A stretch of DNA of 64,000 bases from Duganella sp. OV510 (GTDB lineage: Bacteria; Pseudomonadota; Gammaproteobacteria; Burkholderiales; Burkholderiaceae_D), in the NCBI RefSeq assembly GCF_900100205.1, contig NZ_FNEQ01000007.1, positions 124,001 through 188,000 on the forward strand, in the 5' to 3' direction. Position 1 is the first letter of the stretch; each line of letters opens with the position of its first letter. Of the stretch, positions 9,365 to 20,264 are shown piece by piece. The notes under the pieces were generated by a model. That model did not search any database. It had not been told where the DNA came from and saw only the letters and a program-made list of their open reading frames with translations. A program made the position numbers and the translations under genes.

Positions 9365-10581
9365 AGTCTGCCACCACGCATCAGGACCCGGTTCTCGTAG
9401 TCGATCCGGAGCAGGATCGCGAGTCCGATACAGTTAATTACAACGCCCGTGCCGCCGTAGCTCATCAGCGGCAGGGTCAAGCCCTTGGTTGGCAGTAAGC
9501 CCAGATTCACACCCATATTGATGAACGTCTGGACGCCGATCCAGATGCCGATGCCCTTGGCCGTCAGGCCGGCAAAGGTCTGGTCGATGGCGATGGCCTG
9601 GCGGCCGATGTCGAAGGCGCGCTTGATGATCCAGTAGAACAGCGCAATCACCACCAGCACCCCGGCCAGGCCCAGTTCTTCGCCGATCACGGCCAGCAGG
9701 AAGTCGGTGTGCGCTTCTGGCAGGTAGTGCAGTTTTTCCACGCTGCCGCCCAGACCAACGCCAAAAATTTCGCCGCGCCCGAAAGCGATCAGCGAGTGTG
9801 TCAGCTGGTATGCCTTGTTCAGCGCATTGTCTTCTTCCCACGGATTGAGGTAAGCGAAATAACGCTCGCGGCGGAACTTGGACAGCGCGATGATCGATAC
9901 AAAGATTGTCACCAGCACGGCGCCGATACCGCCGAACCAGATGGCGTTGATCCCGCCCAGGAACAGGATGCCCATGGCGATGCAGACGATCACGCCAAAG
10001 GCGCCCAGGTCGGGCTCCAGCAGCAACAGCAGGCCGACGAAGCCGATCGCCGCCGCCATCGGCATGAAGCCCTTGGTCAGCTTGTGCATGTACTGCTGCT
10101 TGCGCACCGTGTAGTCGGCGGCGTACAGCACAGCCACAACTTTCATCAGTTCCGATGGCTGGATATTGAACACCTTCAGCGACAGCCAGCGGCGGCCGCC
10201 ATTGACTACCACACCGATGCCGGGGATCAGCACCAGCACCAGCAGCACCAGTGTGCCGATGAACAGGTACGGTGCGGCCTTCTGCAGATCAGCGATACGG
10301 ACACGGAACACGAACAGGCCAGCCATCAGCGAGACGGCGATGAACATGGCCTGGCGTTGCAGGAAGTAGGTGTTCTGCCATCGCACATAGTTGGCGAATT
10401 TCGGCGAGTCCGGCAGCGAGATCGAGGCCGAGTAGACCATCACCATCCCGAGCAGCATCAGCAGCAGCGTGACCCAGACCAGTGGCTGGTCGTATTCCAT
10501 CATCTTGGACTGCCGCGCGCGACTCTCCATCGGCGTTTCAGCCGACTTGGAGCCAAAGCGGAATGGCAGTTGCAAGGGCAT
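9361..10581 (-). CDS. ftsW: Septal peptidoglycan glycosyltransferase FtsW
   Basis: 406 residues with about ten hydrophobic membrane spans of the SEDS family. FtsW polymerises lipid II with FtsI. SEDS signatures are visible: [34 protein letters not shown] and the C-terminal [17 protein letters not shown]. The ATG overlaps the murD stop by one base (TGATG). Confidence 0.97.
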   Translation of the reverse strand: MPLQLPFRFGSKSAETPMESRARQSKMMEYDQPLVWVTLLLMLLGMVMVYSASISLPDSPKFANYVRWQNTYFLQRQAMFIAVSLMAGLFVFRVRIADLQKAAPYLFIGTLVLLVLVLIPGIGVVVNGGRRWLSLKVFNIQPSELMKVVAVLYAADYTVRKQQYMHKLTKGFMPMAAAIGFVGLLLLLEPDLGAFGVIVCIAMGILFLGGINAIWFGGIGAVLVTIFVSIIALSKFRRERYFAYLNPWEEDNALNKAYQLTHSLIAFGRGEIFGVGLGGSVEKLHYLPEAHTDFLLAVIGEELGLAGVLVVIALFYWIIKRAFDIGRQAIAIDQTFAGLTAKGIGIWIGVQTFINMGVNLGLLPTKGLTLPLMSYGGTGVVINCIGLAILLRIDYENRVLMRGGRL

Positions 10582-12143
10582 CAGATCTCCTGTCCAGCGT
10601 CAAGCGCGATGTCGCGCACGGTGTCGATGAACACCTGGGCGCGATGCGCGTAGTTCTTGAACATGTCCATGCTGGCGCACGCCGGCGACAGCAGCACGGC
10701 GTCGCCAGCGTGCGCCAGTTCGGCGGCGCGCTTGACTGCTTGCGGCAGGTCGGTGCCGCAGTCTTCCAGCGTGTATGGCAGTTCGGCGCCCTGCTCGCGG
10801 GCGGCCCGTTCCAGCGTGGCGCGGATTTGTACGGCGTCGCGGCCGATCAGCATGGCGGCGCGGGCGTACTGCGCCAGTGGCTCGGCCAGTGGCGCGAAGT
10901 CCTGTCCTTTGCCATCGCCACCGAGGATGACCAGCAGGCGCTGGCTGTCGCCGGTGAAGGCTTTGCCCAAGCCGTTCAGTGCTGCCACTGTGGCGCCGAC
11001 GTTGGTGCCTTTGCTGTCGTCGTAGTATTCAACGTCGTTGATGGCGCTGACCAGTTCGACGCGATGCGGCTGGCCGCGATATTCGCGCAGACCATGCAGC
11101 AGCGGCGCCAATGGCAGGTCGATGGCGCGGCACAGGGCCAGCGCGGCCAGCGCGTTGGCGGCGTTGTGGACGCCACGGATTTGCAGCGCGTCGGCTGGCA
11201 TCAGGTTCTTGACGATGCATTCCACCGGTGCTGGCGGTGGATCGTTCTTTTTGCGTTTCTTCGGTTCGCCCTCTTCTTCGGCCGGGATGGCGGTGGCGAG
11301 CCACAGCACGCCGCGTTCATTGTTCAGGCCAAGGTCGTCGCGCAGGGTTGGCGCGTCGGTGCCGAAGGTGACGTTGTGGCCGGTGGTGCTGGCCATGCGC
11401 ATCGTCGTTGCGTCGTCGCGGTTCAGCACGCGCACGGTGTTGGCGGCGAAGATGCGGTGCTTGGCGGCGGCGTACGATGGCATGTCGCCGTGCCAGTCAA
11501 GGTGGTCCTGCGTCACGTTCAGCACAGTCGCCGCGTCGGCTTCGAGCGTGAAAGTCGTCTGCAATTGGAAGCTGGACAGCTCCAGCACCCAGATGTCCGG
11601 CAGCGACGCGGCGTCGGATGCAGAGGCGGCGGCTGGCGCGGCGTCGAGGACTTCGCGCAGGACGTCCAGCGCGGCGGGGCTGATGTTGCCGGCGACGCGC
11701 ACCGTCTTGCCGGCACGTTCGCACAGTTGGCCGACCAGCGTGGTCACGGTCGTCTTGCCGTTGGTGCCGGTGATGGCGATGATTTTCGGTGCGTAAGCGC
11801 GCTCTGCCTTCAGCGCATCCAGCGCCTGCGCGAACAACTCGATTTCGCCCCACACTTCAATGCCGGCAGCAGCAGCGGCTGGCGCAATCTCTGCCAGCTC
11901 ACGGTTCGGCGCCAGGCCAGGGCTAACGGTCACAAAGTCCACGCCCTCCAGCAGCGATGCGCCAAACGGACCAGCGACGAATTCGACATCAGGCACGGCC
12001 GAACGCAATGCTGGCAAACGCTCAGGTGACTCACGCGTATCGGCCACGCGCAAGCGCGCGCCGCTGCGGGCGAGCCACAGCGCCATCGCCAGGCCGGATT
12101 CCCCCAGCCCTAATACCAGTGCGTTTTTGCCTTCGTAAATCAT
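10581..12143 (-). CDS. murD: UDP-N-acetylmuramoyl-L-alanine--D-glutamate ligase
   Basis: 520 residues. It adds D-Glu to UDP-MurNAc-L-Ala. The N-terminal motif LGLGESGLA is at 11-19 and the P-loop [11 protein letters not shown] at 126-136; HLDWHGD at 214-220 follows. It is about 80 residues longer than the E. coli enzyme. Part of the excess is two low-complexity inserts, an Ala/Ser stretch at about 168-183 and a charged Lys/Pro stretch at about 288-307. One-base stop/start overlaps join it to mraY and ftsW. Confidence 0.97.
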   Translation of the reverse strand: MIYEGKNALVLGLGESGLAMALWLARSGARLRVADTRESPERLPALRSAVPDVEFVAGPFGASLLEGVDFVTVSPGLAPNRELAEIAPAAAAAGIEVWGEIELFAQALDALKAERAYAPKIIAITGTNGKTTVTTLVGQLCERAGKTVRVAGNISPAALDVLREVLDAAPAAASASDAASLPDIWVLELSSFQLQTTFTLEADAATVLNVTQDHLDWHGDMPSYAAAKHRIFAANTVRVLNRDDATTMRMASTTGHNVTFGTDAPTLRDDLGLNNERGVLWLATAIPAEEEGEPKKRKKNDPPPAPVECIVKNLMPADALQIRGVHNAANALAALALCRAIDLPLAPLLHGLREYRGQPHRVELVSAINDVEYYDDSKGTNVGATVAALNGLGKAFTGDSQRLLVILGGDGKGQDFAPLAEPLAQYARAAMLIGRDAVQIRATLERAAREQGAELPYTLEDCGTDLPQAVKRAAELAHAGDAVLLSPACASMDMFKNYAHRAQVFIDTVRDIALDAGQEI

Positions 12144-13312
12144 CAGCGCAGTTTCAACGTCGAGAGTCCAACCAGTACCAGTATCATCGTGATAATCCAG
12201 AAGCGCACGACAACCTGGGTCTCTTTCCAGCCTTTTTGTTCAAAGTGGTGGTGCAGCGGCGCCATCAAAAACACGCGACGGCCAGTGCCATAGCGTTTCT
12301 TGGTGTACTTGAACCACATCACCTGAATCATCACCGACACCGTCTCCGCAACGAAGATACCGCCCATGATGAACAACACGATTTCCTGACGCACGATCAC
12401 CGCGATGGTGCCCAGCGCGCCGCCCAGCGCCAACGCGCCCACGTCGCCCATGAATACCTGTGCCGGATGCGTGTTAAACCACAGGAAGGCCAGGCCAGCG
12501 CCAGCCAGCGCGCCGCAGAAGATAATCAGCTCGCCCGCGCCAGGAATGTGCGGAATGAACAGATACTTCGAATACGTCACGCTGCCGGTCAGGTAAGCAA
12601 ACAGGCCCAGGGCCGAGCCAACCATAATGGTCGGCATGATCGCCAGGCCATCCAGGCCATCGGTGAAGTTAACGGCGTTGGACGAGCCCACGATGACACA
12701 GTAGGTCAGCGCAATGAAACCCCACACGCCCAGCGGATAGCTGATCGTTTTAAAGAACGGCACAATCAAGTCAGCCTTCGGCGGCAGGTCCATCGAGAAG
12801 CCCGACTGCACCCACGCAAAGAACAGCTCAAACACCTTGCTGGTGTTCGGCGCCGACACCGAGAACGCCAGGTACAGCGCGGCGGCAATGCCGACCAGCG
12901 ACTGCCAGAAATACTTCTCGCGCGAGCGCATGCCTTCCGGGTCTTGGTACACCACCTTGCGATAGTCATCCACCCAGCCGACCGCGCCAAAGCCCAGCGT
13001 CACAATCAGCACCGGCCAGATCAGACGGTTCGACAGATCGCACCACAGCAGCGTGGAAATCGCGATCGACAACAGAATGAGCACGCCGCCCATGGTCGGC
13101 GTACCGTGTTTTTTCAGGTGCGTCTGCGGACCATCGGTACGCACCGCCTGGCCATACTTCATCGCGGTCAGCTTGCGGATTACGAACGGACCAGCGGCCA
13201 GGCCGATGAACAGCGCCGTCGCCGTCGCAAACACCGCGCGGAAGGTGATGAAATTGAAGACCCGGAGAAACCCGAGATCATCCTGGAAAAATTGTGCGAG
13301 CCAGAGCAGCAT
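12143..13312 (-). CDS. mraY: Phospho-N-acetylmuramoyl-pentapeptide-transferase
   Basis: 389 residues with about ten membrane spans. It transfers phospho-MurNAc-pentapeptide to undecaprenyl phosphate, giving lipid I. Family motifs visible are [10 protein letters not shown] near the N-terminus, [25 protein letters not shown] and the C-terminal [12 protein letters not shown]. It is followed by murD with a one-base overlap and preceded by murF with a 2-bp gap. Confidence 0.98.
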   Translation of the reverse strand: MLLWLAQFFQDDLGFLRVFNFITFRAVFATATALFIGLAAGPFVIRKLTAMKYGQAVRTDGPQTHLKKHGTPTMGGVLILLSIAISTLLWCDLSNRLIWPVLIVTLGFGAVGWVDDYRKVVYQDPEGMRSREKYFWQSLVGIAAALYLAFSVSAPNTSKVFELFFAWVQSGFSMDLPPKADLIVPFFKTISYPLGVWGFIALTYCVIVGSSNAVNFTDGLDGLAIMPTIMVGSALGLFAYLTGSVTYSKYLFIPHIPGAGELIIFCGALAGAGLAFLWFNTHPAQVFMGDVGALALGGALGTIAVIVRQEIVLFIMGGIFVAETVSVMIQVMWFKYTKKRYGTGRRVFLMAPLHHHFEQKGWKETQVVVRFWIITMILVLVGLSTLKLR

Positions 13313-13314
13313 GA

Positions 13315-14712
13315 TTAGTGACCTTCCTTGTTAGCTTGTTGCGACCCAATCAAATGCTGCACGACCCGCTCCATCTTCATGAAACGGGAGCCCTTGATTA
13401 ATACAGTTGCATCAGGCGACACCGCTGCTTCAACAGCAGACAGCAAGTCGCCAAAGTTTTCAAAATGACGAACGTTGGCGCCTTTGATATACGCGGCCAG
13501 TTCGCCTGTTACCAGCACCGTCTCGATGCCCTTGTCTCGCGCGTAAGCGCCGATCTCTTCGTGGAATTCACGGCCTTGCGTGCCGACTTCGCCCATATCA
13601 CCGAGCACCAGCACGCGCGGCGCGGCGGCTTTCGACAGCACATCGATGGCGGCGCGCACCGAATCCGGATTGGCGTTGTAGGTATCGTCGATCACCACCG
13701 CGCCATTGACTGCCTGCTTTTTCTGCAAACGGCCGCTGACCGGCGCAAAGGTGTCGAGGCCCCGCTTGATCTCTTCCAGCGACACGCCAGCGGCATAGGT
13801 GCACGCCACCGCAGCCAGCGCATTGCGCACATTATGTTCACCAGCCGCCTGCAGGCGCACGAAGAACTGACGCACATCGCCTTCGCTTTCGCTGATGGTG
13901 ATGAACATCTCGCTCTCAAAATCGCTGGCGCGCCAGGTGCAGCTGACTTCCGCATCCTTGTGCAAACCAAAGCGCAGCATGCGGCGGCCGGCCGACAGTT
14001 CTTCCCAGATCGGCGTGAACTCGTCGCCATGTGGGAAGACGGCGACGCCATCCTTGGGCAGCGCCGTCAGCACCGAACCATTCTCACGCGCCACCGCTTC
14101 CACGGTGTGCATGAATTCCTGGTGCTCGCGCTGTGCGTTGTTGACCATGGCGATGTTCGCGCCGGCGATCAATGCCAGGCGGCCGATCTCGCCCGGATGG
14201 TTCATGCCCATCTCGATCACCGCGGCCTGCTGCTGCGCGTCCATGCGGAACAGCGTCAGCGGCACGCCGATTTCGTTATTCAGGTTGCCGCGCGTGGCCA
14301 GGCGGCCTTCTTCGCCATGGGCTGCCGCCAGGATCGCGGAGATCATTTCTTTCACCGTGGTCTTGCCGTTGCTGCCGGTGACGCCGATGACCGGCATGCT
14401 GAACTGCTTGCGCCACCAGTTGGCGATCTGCCCCAGCGCCACCAGCGTGTTGGGTACGACGACGGCTGCGATGTTGGTCGATTCGGTCCAGCCTTCCGGC
14501 AGTTCTTCCACGACCACTGCGGCGACGCCCTTCTCCACCACTTGCGGCAGGAAGTTGTGGGCGTCAAATACCTCACCGCGCAGGGCGACAAACAGCGCGC
14601 CTGCAGAAACGCTACGGCTGTCGGTCGACACGCCGTTGAATACAACATCGCCGGCGTTCACTAAGCGTGCGCCGGTCAGAGAAGGCAGAATTTGTGCGAC
14701 TGCTGCACGCAT
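13315..14712 (-). CDS. murF: UDP-N-acetylmuramoyl-tripeptide--D-alanyl-D-alanine ligase
   Basis: 465 residues. It completes the pentapeptide by adding D-Ala-D-Ala made by the Ddl of the same operon. Mur-ligase motifs are [13 protein letters not shown], the [10 protein letters not shown] metal/substrate motif, and [14 protein letters not shown]. One-base overlap with murE. Confidence 0.98.
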   Translation of the reverse strand: MRAAVAQILPSLTGARLVNAGDVVFNGVSTDSRSVSAGALFVALRGEVFDAHNFLPQVVEKGVAAVVVEELPEGWTESTNIAAVVVPNTLVALGQIANWWRKQFSMPVIGVTGSNGKTTVKEMISAILAAAHGEEGRLATRGNLNNEIGVPLTLFRMDAQQQAAVIEMGMNHPGEIGRLALIAGANIAMVNNAQREHQEFMHTVEAVARENGSVLTALPKDGVAVFPHGDEFTPIWEELSAGRRMLRFGLHKDAEVSCTWRASDFESEMFITISESEGDVRQFFVRLQAAGEHNVRNALAAVACTYAAGVSLEEIKRGLDTFAPVSGRLQKKQAVNGAVVIDDTYNANPDSVRAAIDVLSKAAAPRVLVLGDMGEVGTQGREFHEEIGAYARDKGIETVLVTGELAAYIKGANVRHFENFGDLLSAVEAAVSPDATVLIKGSRFMKMERVVQHLIGSQQANKEGH

Positions 14713-16271
14713 TAATTCGTCCTCATCATGGTTAAACGCGCCGACAGCGCCAGTTGCGCATGATCGGCGTCCGAGAATGGCAGCTTCTTGCCCTTGATTT
14801 CCTGGTATGGCTCATGGCCTTTACCGGCCAGCAGGATCACGTCCGGCTTGCCGGCATGCTTGATCGCCGACAGGATGGCGGCCGCGCGGTCGTCCAGCGC
14901 CTGCACCGTCGATGCCGGATTGTTCTGGTCCATGCCCGCCAAAATCTGTTCGATGATCGAATGCGGTTCTTCGCTGCGAGGATTGTCGCTGGTGACCAGC
15001 ACATGATCCGCCGCCTGCGCGATCTTGCCCATCTGCGGACGCTTGCCCGGATCGCGATCGCCGCCGCAGCCAAACACACACCACAGCTGGCCGCCACGGT
15101 CGTTCGCCACAGGACGCAACGCGGCCAGGGTTTTCTCCAGCGCGTCCGGCGTGTGCGCGTAGTCGATGACGATCAGCGGCGCATCGTGGCCGCCAACCTG
15201 CTGCATGCGGCCCGGCGCCGGCGCGAGTGCTTCCGCCGCCTCAATGGCGGCGCGCAGGCCCAGACCCTTGGCCAGCACCGCGCCGATGACGCCCAGTGCG
15301 TTGCTGATATTGAAGCCGCCCACCAGCTGCGTGCGCACCTGCGCCACGCCCAGCGGGCAATCCAGATGAAATTCGGTGCCGCCGCTGCGACCAGCGCGCA
15401 GCTGGCTGGCGCGCAGTATCATCACGCCTTCTATATCCGGACGCGCAGTGCTGTCGTGCAGCGTGTAGCCGATCAGCGGGATCTCGCCAGCCAGCGCCAC
15501 TGGCTTCGCTTTCAGGTGATCGATGATGCGCACGCCGGCAGGATCGTCCAGATTGACGACAGCGGTTTTCAAACCCGGCCAGTCGAACAGCTTGACCTTG
15601 GCCGCCTCGTAGGCTTCCATCGTACCGTGATAGTCCAGGTGGTCGCGGGTCAGGTTGGTGAACAGCGCCACGTCGAAATGCATGCCCGATACGCGGCCTT
15701 GTTCCAGGCCGATCGACGACACTTCAATCGCCAGCGAAGCGGCGCCCTTCTCGCGCAGCTCGGCCAGCGAGCGCGCCAGCAGCACCGCGTCCGGCGTGGT
15801 GTAGCCGGTGACATCGTATTCCACTTCGCCGCGTGGCTTGAACACGCCCACGCCCAGCGTGCCGATAACAGCAGCCGGTTCGCCGCCGCGCGACAGCGCC
15901 TGGCCCAGCCACACGGCACTGGAAGTTTTGCCATTGGTGCCGGTGACGCCGACGGTGTACATGCCGGCATCCGGCTGATCGTAGAAGGCGTGCGCGATGG
16001 CGCCAGCGTTTTTCTTCAGGTTCTCGACCGTCAAATAAGGCACGATCCACTTGTCGTTCCAGGTAAACCCAGCAGGGTCGAGCACCACCAGCGCGGCACC
16101 CTGCTCGATGGCGCCGTCGATAAAGCTGCGCCCATCGCCGGCGTCGCCGGGATAAGCAAAAAACACATCGCCCAGCTTGATGCGACGCGAATCCGAAGCC
16201 AGGTTCGCCGTTGGCGCCAGCTTGCGGATCGCGGTAGCAACAGCGATAGGGTCGAAAGTAGAAGTCGTCAC
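14712..16271 (-). CDS. murE: UDP-MurNAc-L-Ala-D-Glu--meso-diaminopimelate ligase
   Basis: 519 residues. The P-loop GVTGTNGKTSS is at 108-118. The motif SDNPRSEEP is the DNPR signature of the meso-diaminopimelate-adding type, as expected for a Gram-negative wall. A 4-bp overlap links it to ftsI. Confidence 0.98.
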   Translation of the reverse strand: MTTSTFDPIAVATAIRKLAPTANLASDSRRIKLGDVFFAYPGDAGDGRSFIDGAIEQGAALVVLDPAGFTWNDKWIVPYLTVENLKKNAGAIAHAFYDQPDAGMYTVGVTGTNGKTSSAVWLGQALSRGGEPAAVIGTLGVGVFKPRGEVEYDVTGYTTPDAVLLARSLAELREKGAASLAIEVSSIGLEQGRVSGMHFDVALFTNLTRDHLDYHGTMEAYEAAKVKLFDWPGLKTAVVNLDDPAGVRIIDHLKAKPVALAGEIPLIGYTLHDSTARPDIEGVMILRASQLRAGRSGGTEFHLDCPLGVAQVRTQLVGGFNISNALGVIGAVLAKGLGLRAAIEAAEALAPAPGRMQQVGGHDAPLIVIDYAHTPDALEKTLAALRPVANDRGGQLWCVFGCGGDRDPGKRPQMGKIAQAADHVLVTSDNPRSEEPHSIIEQILAGMDQNNPASTVQALDDRAAAILSAIKHAGKPDVILLAGKGHEPYQEIKGKKLPFSDADHAQLALSARLTMMRTN

Positions 16272-18043
16272 ATGTTCCCCTGTGCTGCAGATTCAGGAAT
16301 GATGATATGGGTCAGGTCCGAGTCGGGCGCCACGTTCTTGGCGCGCAGCGCTTGCGCCGCCAGCGCGGAAAATACCGGGCCGGCCACGTCGCCGCCATAA
16401 GTCACCGGACCGGCAGGCTCGTCGATCATGACCGCAATGATGAAGCGCGGGTCCGACATCGGCGCCATGCCGACGAAGTTACCGATATATTTGGTGTGCG
16501 AGTAGCGACCGCCGATGAACTTCTGCGCGGTGCCAGTCTTGCCTCCAACGCGGTAGCCAGGCACTTGCGCCTTGACTGCCGAACCGCCTGGCAGCGTCAC
16601 CATCTCCAGCATTTCGCGCATCTCGGCGGCGGTTTTCGGGCTGATCACCTGCGTACCGTGTGGCGCCTCATGCACCTTCTGGAACGACAGCGGAATGATG
16701 TCGCCGTCACGCGCCAGCACCATGTAAGCGCGCGCCAGCTGGATCAGCGATACCGAGATACCCTGGCCGAAGCTCATATTCGCATGCTCGATCGGTCGCC
16801 ACGATTTGTAAGGACGCACGCGGCCGGCCACTGCGCCAGGAAAGCCCCACTTCGGCTGCTGGCCGAAGCCCAGCTTGGTGAACATCTCCCACAGGTCCTG
16901 CGCCGGCATGCCGAAGGCAATCTTGGTGGTGCCGATGTTGGACGATTTCTGGATAATGGTCTGCACGTCGATCATATAATGGGCGTGCGTGTCATGGATC
17001 ACGCGGTCGCCAATCACCATCGAGCCGTTACCGGTGTCAAACATGGTGTGCGGCGTGATCTTTTTCGCGTCCAGCGCCATCGCCACCGGGAACGGCTTCA
17101 TTGACGATCCCGGCTCGAAGGTATCGGTCATCACGCGATTGCGCAGCTGTTCGCCGGTCAGCTTGGAGCGATCGTTCGGGTTATAGCTAGGCCAGTTGGC
17201 CAGCGCCAGCACTTCGCCGGTGTGGACGTCCAGCACCAGCGCGGCGCCAGCCTTGGCGCGGAATTTCTCGACTGCGTCCTTGATCTGGGTGAAGGCGATG
17301 TACTGGATCTTGCTGTCGATCGACAGCGTCAGGTCCTTGCCGTCGTGCGGCTCGCGGATCGATTCGATATCTTCCACGATGTGGCCCAGGCGGTCCTTGA
17401 TGACACGGCGGCTGCCCGGCACGCCTTGCAAGGTTTTCTGCTGCGCCAGCTCCATCGATTCCTGGCCCTGGTCTTCCACGTTTGTGAAGCCAACCACGTG
17501 GGTGGTCACTTCGCCCTGCGGGTAGAAGCGCTTGTACTCCTTGCGGGTCTGGATGCCTTCGATACCCAGCTTGGTGATCTGGTCAGCCACATCCTGCTCC
17601 ACCTGGCGTTTCAGGTAGACGAAGCTGCGGTCGGAGTCGAGTTTCTTTTTCAGGTCGGCGTCGCTCATGTCGAGCAGCCTGGCCAGCTGTTTCAGCTTGG
17701 CCGGCGGCGCTTCCTGCACATCGTCCGGGATCGCCCAGATGGCTTTGACCGGCACCGACGACGCCAGCACCTGGCCATCGCGGTCGGTGATCTTGCCACG
17801 CGTGGCCGGCAATTCCAGCGTGCGCGCGTAACGGATTTCACCCTGCTTTTGCAGGAACTGGGTCGACAGGCCTTGCAGCCACAGCGCGCGCGCGGCCAGC
17901 GCGGCGAAGGCGGCAAACAATACGAACAGCACAACGCGCGAGCGCCAGGTCGGCAGACGGACTGCCAATACAGGGCTCTTGGAGAAGGCCACGCCTTTCG
18001 AGGCGGCCACGCGCGAGGTGTTCACATTGCTGCCGCGGCTCAT
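16268..18043 (-). CDS. ftsI: Septal transpeptidase FtsI (PBP3)
   Basis: 591 residues. A class B penicillin-binding protein that cross-links septal peptidoglycan with FtsW. One N-terminal membrane span (about 26-45) is followed by the PBP dimerisation domain and the transpeptidase. Its motifs are SSMK with the active serine at about S313, SSN in QKSSNIGTTK, and KTG in GGKTGTAQK. I set the start at the ATG overlapping the ftsL stop by 4 bp (ATGA at 18040-18043). The frame stays open upstream to 18175, but that part lies inside ftsL and encodes no recognisable sequence. Confidence 0.97.
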   Translation of the reverse strand: MSRGSNVNTSRVAASKGVAFSKSPVLAVRLPTWRSRVVLFVLFAAFAALAARALWLQGLSTQFLQKQGEIRYARTLELPATRGKITDRDGQVLASSVPVKAIWAIPDDVQEAPPAKLKQLARLLDMSDADLKKKLDSDRSFVYLKRQVEQDVADQITKLGIEGIQTRKEYKRFYPQGEVTTHVVGFTNVEDQGQESMELAQQKTLQGVPGSRRVIKDRLGHIVEDIESIREPHDGKDLTLSIDSKIQYIAFTQIKDAVEKFRAKAGAALVLDVHTGEVLALANWPSYNPNDRSKLTGEQLRNRVMTDTFEPGSSMKPFPVAMALDAKKITPHTMFDTGNGSMVIGDRVIHDTHAHYMIDVQTIIQKSSNIGTTKIAFGMPAQDLWEMFTKLGFGQQPKWGFPGAVAGRVRPYKSWRPIEHANMSFGQGISVSLIQLARAYMVLARDGDIIPLSFQKVHEAPHGTQVISPKTAAEMREMLEMVTLPGGSAVKAQVPGYRVGGKTGTAQKFIGGRYSHTKYIGNFVGMAPMSDPRFIIAVMIDEPAGPVTYGGDVAGPVFSALAAQALRAKNVAPDSDLTHIIIPESAAQGNM

Positions 18044-18315
18044 TTTGCGTGCTCCGGCGTCAGGTACTGCGTGCGCGCCGCAGTCAGCGGCGTCATGTTC
18101 AGATCGCGGCGTGCGATTTCCTCGATGCGGGCGTGCTTGCCCAGCGTCGATTGATCCAGCTGCAATTGCGCCCATTCGATATCCAGCTGGCGTGCCTGCG
18201 ACTGCGTGCGTTCCAGTTCAATGAACAGATGGCGCGCCTGGTACTGCGCATTGACCAGCGACAGGCCGCAAGCGACCAGCAAGGCCGCCAGCACCAGGTT
18301 GATCTTGCCGCTCAT
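18040..18315 (-). CDS. ftsL: Cell division protein FtsL
   Basis: 91 residues with one N-terminal membrane span (about 4-24) and a short periplasmic coiled-coil-like region ([22 protein letters not shown]). FtsL forms a complex with FtsB and FtsQ that activates FtsWI. Sequence conservation in FtsL is low, so the call leans on position between rsmH and ftsI and on 4-bp overlaps at both ends. Confidence 0.93.
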   Translation of the reverse strand: MSGKINLVLAALLVACGLSLVNAQYQARHLFIELERTQSQARQLDIEWAQLQLDQSTLGKHARIEEIARRDLNMTPLTAARTQYLTPEHAK

Positions 18316-19277
18316 GCCGACTCCGCAGGAATAGGCAGGCGGCGCGCCACGCGCATTACCGCCGAGCGGGAACGCGGATTGTCATCGATCTCCTGATCCG
18401 ATGGCTTCATCTTGAACAGCAGCTTGAGTTCCGGCTGCGGCAGATCGACCGCGCGGATCGGCAGGCGGCGGTCCGGCTGCTCGACATTCGCCTTGGACGC
18501 GAAAAAGCGCTTCACCATGCGGTCTTCCAGCGAGTGGAAGCTGATGATGGCAATGATGCCGCCTGGCGCCAGGCTGTCGTAGGCATGGTTCAAACCGACT
18601 TCGAGGTCTTCAAGCTCTTTATTGATGAAAATCCGGATAGCCTGAAATGTGCGGGTTGCCGGATCCTTGCCCTTTTCCCGAGTCTTGACCGCGCCTGCCA
18701 CGATGCCGGCAAGCTGTCGTGTGCTTGAAATTGGTTCGACTGCCCTGCGAGCAACAATCGCCTTTGCAATCTGAAAAGCAAACCGTTCTTCCCCATATTC
18801 CTTTATCACCTTTTCCAGTGTCTGTTCGTTTTCAGTGGCGAGCCACTCCGCCGCCGACATGCCGCGCGTGGTATCCATGCGCATGTCGAGCGGGCCATCG
18901 TTACGGAAACTGAAGCCGCGCGCGGCGTCATCCACCTGCGGCGACGAGATGCCCAGGTCGAGCAGAATGCCGTCGACCTGTTCCACGCCTTCGGCCGCCA
19001 GCGCTTCGCGCATGGTGGCAAAGCTGTCGTGGACGATGGCGAAACGTGGATCGTTGATTTGTTCAGCGGTGGCGATCGCTTGCGGGTCCTTGTCGAACGC
19101 GATCAGGCGCGCGCTGGCGCCCAGCTTCGACAGGATCAGACGCGAATGGCCGCCACGGCCGAACGTGCCGTCGACGAACACACCGTTGGCACGCGCGCCA
19201 TCCAGCGCCAGCGCGTCAACCGCTTCGTCTAGCAGCACCGTGCGATGCTGGAATTCAGGCACCGTTGTCGTGGTCAT
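18312..19277 (-). CDS. rsmH: 16S rRNA (cytosine(1402)-N(4))-methyltransferase RsmH
   Basis: 321 residues. It methylates C1402 of 16S rRNA using SAM. Motifs are [13 protein letters not shown] at the N-terminus, the SAM loop [23 protein letters not shown] and the C-terminal [16 protein letters not shown]. It is the second gene of the dcw operon (formerly mraW), 12 bp after mraZ. Confidence 0.98.
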   Translation of the reverse strand: MTTTTVPEFQHRTVLLDEAVDALALDGARANGVFVDGTFGRGGHSRLILSKLGASARLIAFDKDPQAIATAEQINDPRFAIVHDSFATMREALAAEGVEQVDGILLDLGISSPQVDDAARGFSFRNDGPLDMRMDTTRGMSAAEWLATENEQTLEKVIKEYGEERFAFQIAKAIVARRAVEPISSTRQLAGIVAGAVKTREKGKDPATRTFQAIRIFINKELEDLEVGLNHAYDSLAPGGIIAIISFHSLEDRMVKRFFASKANVEQPDRRLPIRAVDLPQPELKLLFKMKPSDQEIDDNPRSRSAVMRVARRLPIPAESA

Positions 19278-19289
19278 GAAAGTGGGGCC

Positions 19290-19718
19290 TTAGAAGGAGA
19301 AATTGGCAAGTACATCAGGGGTGCCGGCCTCCAGGGCCTGCTGCTCTTTTTCCGCCATCTTGGCGGCGTCCCAGATCTCGAAGTGCGAGCCCATGCCCAT
19401 CATCATCACCTCTTTGTCCAGGCCGACAGCGGCGCGGAGTTCGGGCGAGATCAGGATGCGGCCAGCGGTGTCCATTTCCACGTCGGTGGCGTAACCGAGG
19501 AAAATGCGTTGCCACGCGCGTGCCTGCAGCGGCCAGGTGGAGATCTGTTGACGGTGTTGTTCCCACACAGGACGGGGGAACAGCATGACGCAGCCGTCCG
19601 GATGGCGCGTCAGGGTGAGGCGGCCTTCGCACTGGATCGAGAGCGCGTCACGGTGCTTGGCAGGGATGGACATCCTGCCTTTGGCATCGAGATTGATTGC
19701 GGACGCGCCTTGAAACAC
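19290..19718 (-). CDS. mraZ: Transcriptional regulator MraZ
   Basis: 142 residues with two SpoVT/AbrB-like half-domains: [22 protein letters not shown] at the N-terminus and [17 protein letters not shown] in the second half. MraZ represses its own dcw operon in E. coli by binding TGGG repeats; such repeats lie upstream here. The start is a GTG (19716-19718), preceded by purine-rich AGAGG and AAAGG; the MFQGAS N-terminus matches the family, so no longer form is needed. Confidence 0.96.
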   Translation of the reverse strand: MFQGASAINLDAKGRMSIPAKHRDALSIQCEGRLTLTRHPDGCVMLFPRPVWEQHRQQISTWPLQARAWQRIFLGYATDVEMDTAGRILISPELRAAVGLDKEVMMMGMGSHFEIWDAAKMAEKEQQALEAGTPDVLANFSF

Positions 19719-19808
19719 GTGATTACCTTTTACCTCTGTATGGTTAGCGGAGCATGAAACCAGTTCTATTTGTTTTCATCTCCCCTGTCCGCTAAGTCAG
19801 GCAAAATT

Positions 19809-19843
19809 TCCCACAAAAAGACACTTTTTCACACAGGTGCCCA
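19809..19843 (-). promoter_or_regulatory. MraZ-box array upstream of mraZ
   Basis: Read on the minus strand, four pentamers occur exactly every 10 bp: TGGGC (19843-19839), TGTGA (19833-19829), TGTCT (19823-19819) and TGGGA (19813-19809). The outer two match the known MraZ box TGGGN with 5-bp spacers; the inner two keep only the leading TG. The array is about 90-125 bp before the mraZ GTG. Probable autoregulatory site of the dcw promoter. Confidence 0.75.
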
Positions 19844-20264
19844 CTTTAGAGGATGGCCGGATAGCGGTCAAGCGCTTTCAGCCAATCGAAACGACGATTT
19901 TATTAATAAAATTAAGGACTTAGCGCGATTCCTTGAAGCCAGCTCGAAACAAAATAATTCGATAAATTAAGTACTTAGCCAAGGTTGTGAAGGTGACACC
20001 TCATCTATACCCATGTGTTTTGACCGGAAAATGTCGCGTAAAAAAAATTGATTTAAATGCATAAAGTTGCAAACCGCCAACATTGCGGTAGCAAATAGAC
20101 AACAGCGGCATCGATGGAGGAAATAGGCGGAAAGGCGACGAGAAGCGCATCGGCAGCGCCCTCACGTGGAATGAGGCAAGCTTGACAAAACACACAACAC
20201 CAACTCAAATTTACCTGATAGCAACAACTCCAGGACAACTTGTCTATACAAATTCTACGCGACA
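19844..20264. other. AT-rich intergenic region between glpK and mraZ
   Basis: About 420 bp without a convincing gene, upstream of the dcw array and downstream of the glpK stop. It holds a 16-bp perfect palindrome ATTTTATTAATAAAAT (19897-19912) and two copies of TTAAGkACTTAGC (19912-19924 and 19967-19979, 12 of 13 identical) whose core TAAGTACTTA is itself palindromic in the second copy. These could be operators for the dcw promoter region. A possible 64-codon minus-strand frame at 20001-20195 has no support. Confidence 0.5.

Noticed and set aside
18044-18175. A longer N-terminus for FtsI.
   Set aside because: It lies wholly inside ftsL, and the ATGA overlap at 18040-18043 gives the expected coupled start.
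20001-20195. A 64-codon minus-strand frame between glpK and mraZ.
   Set aside because: No ribosome-binding site, no recognisable sequence, in AT-rich regulatory DNA.
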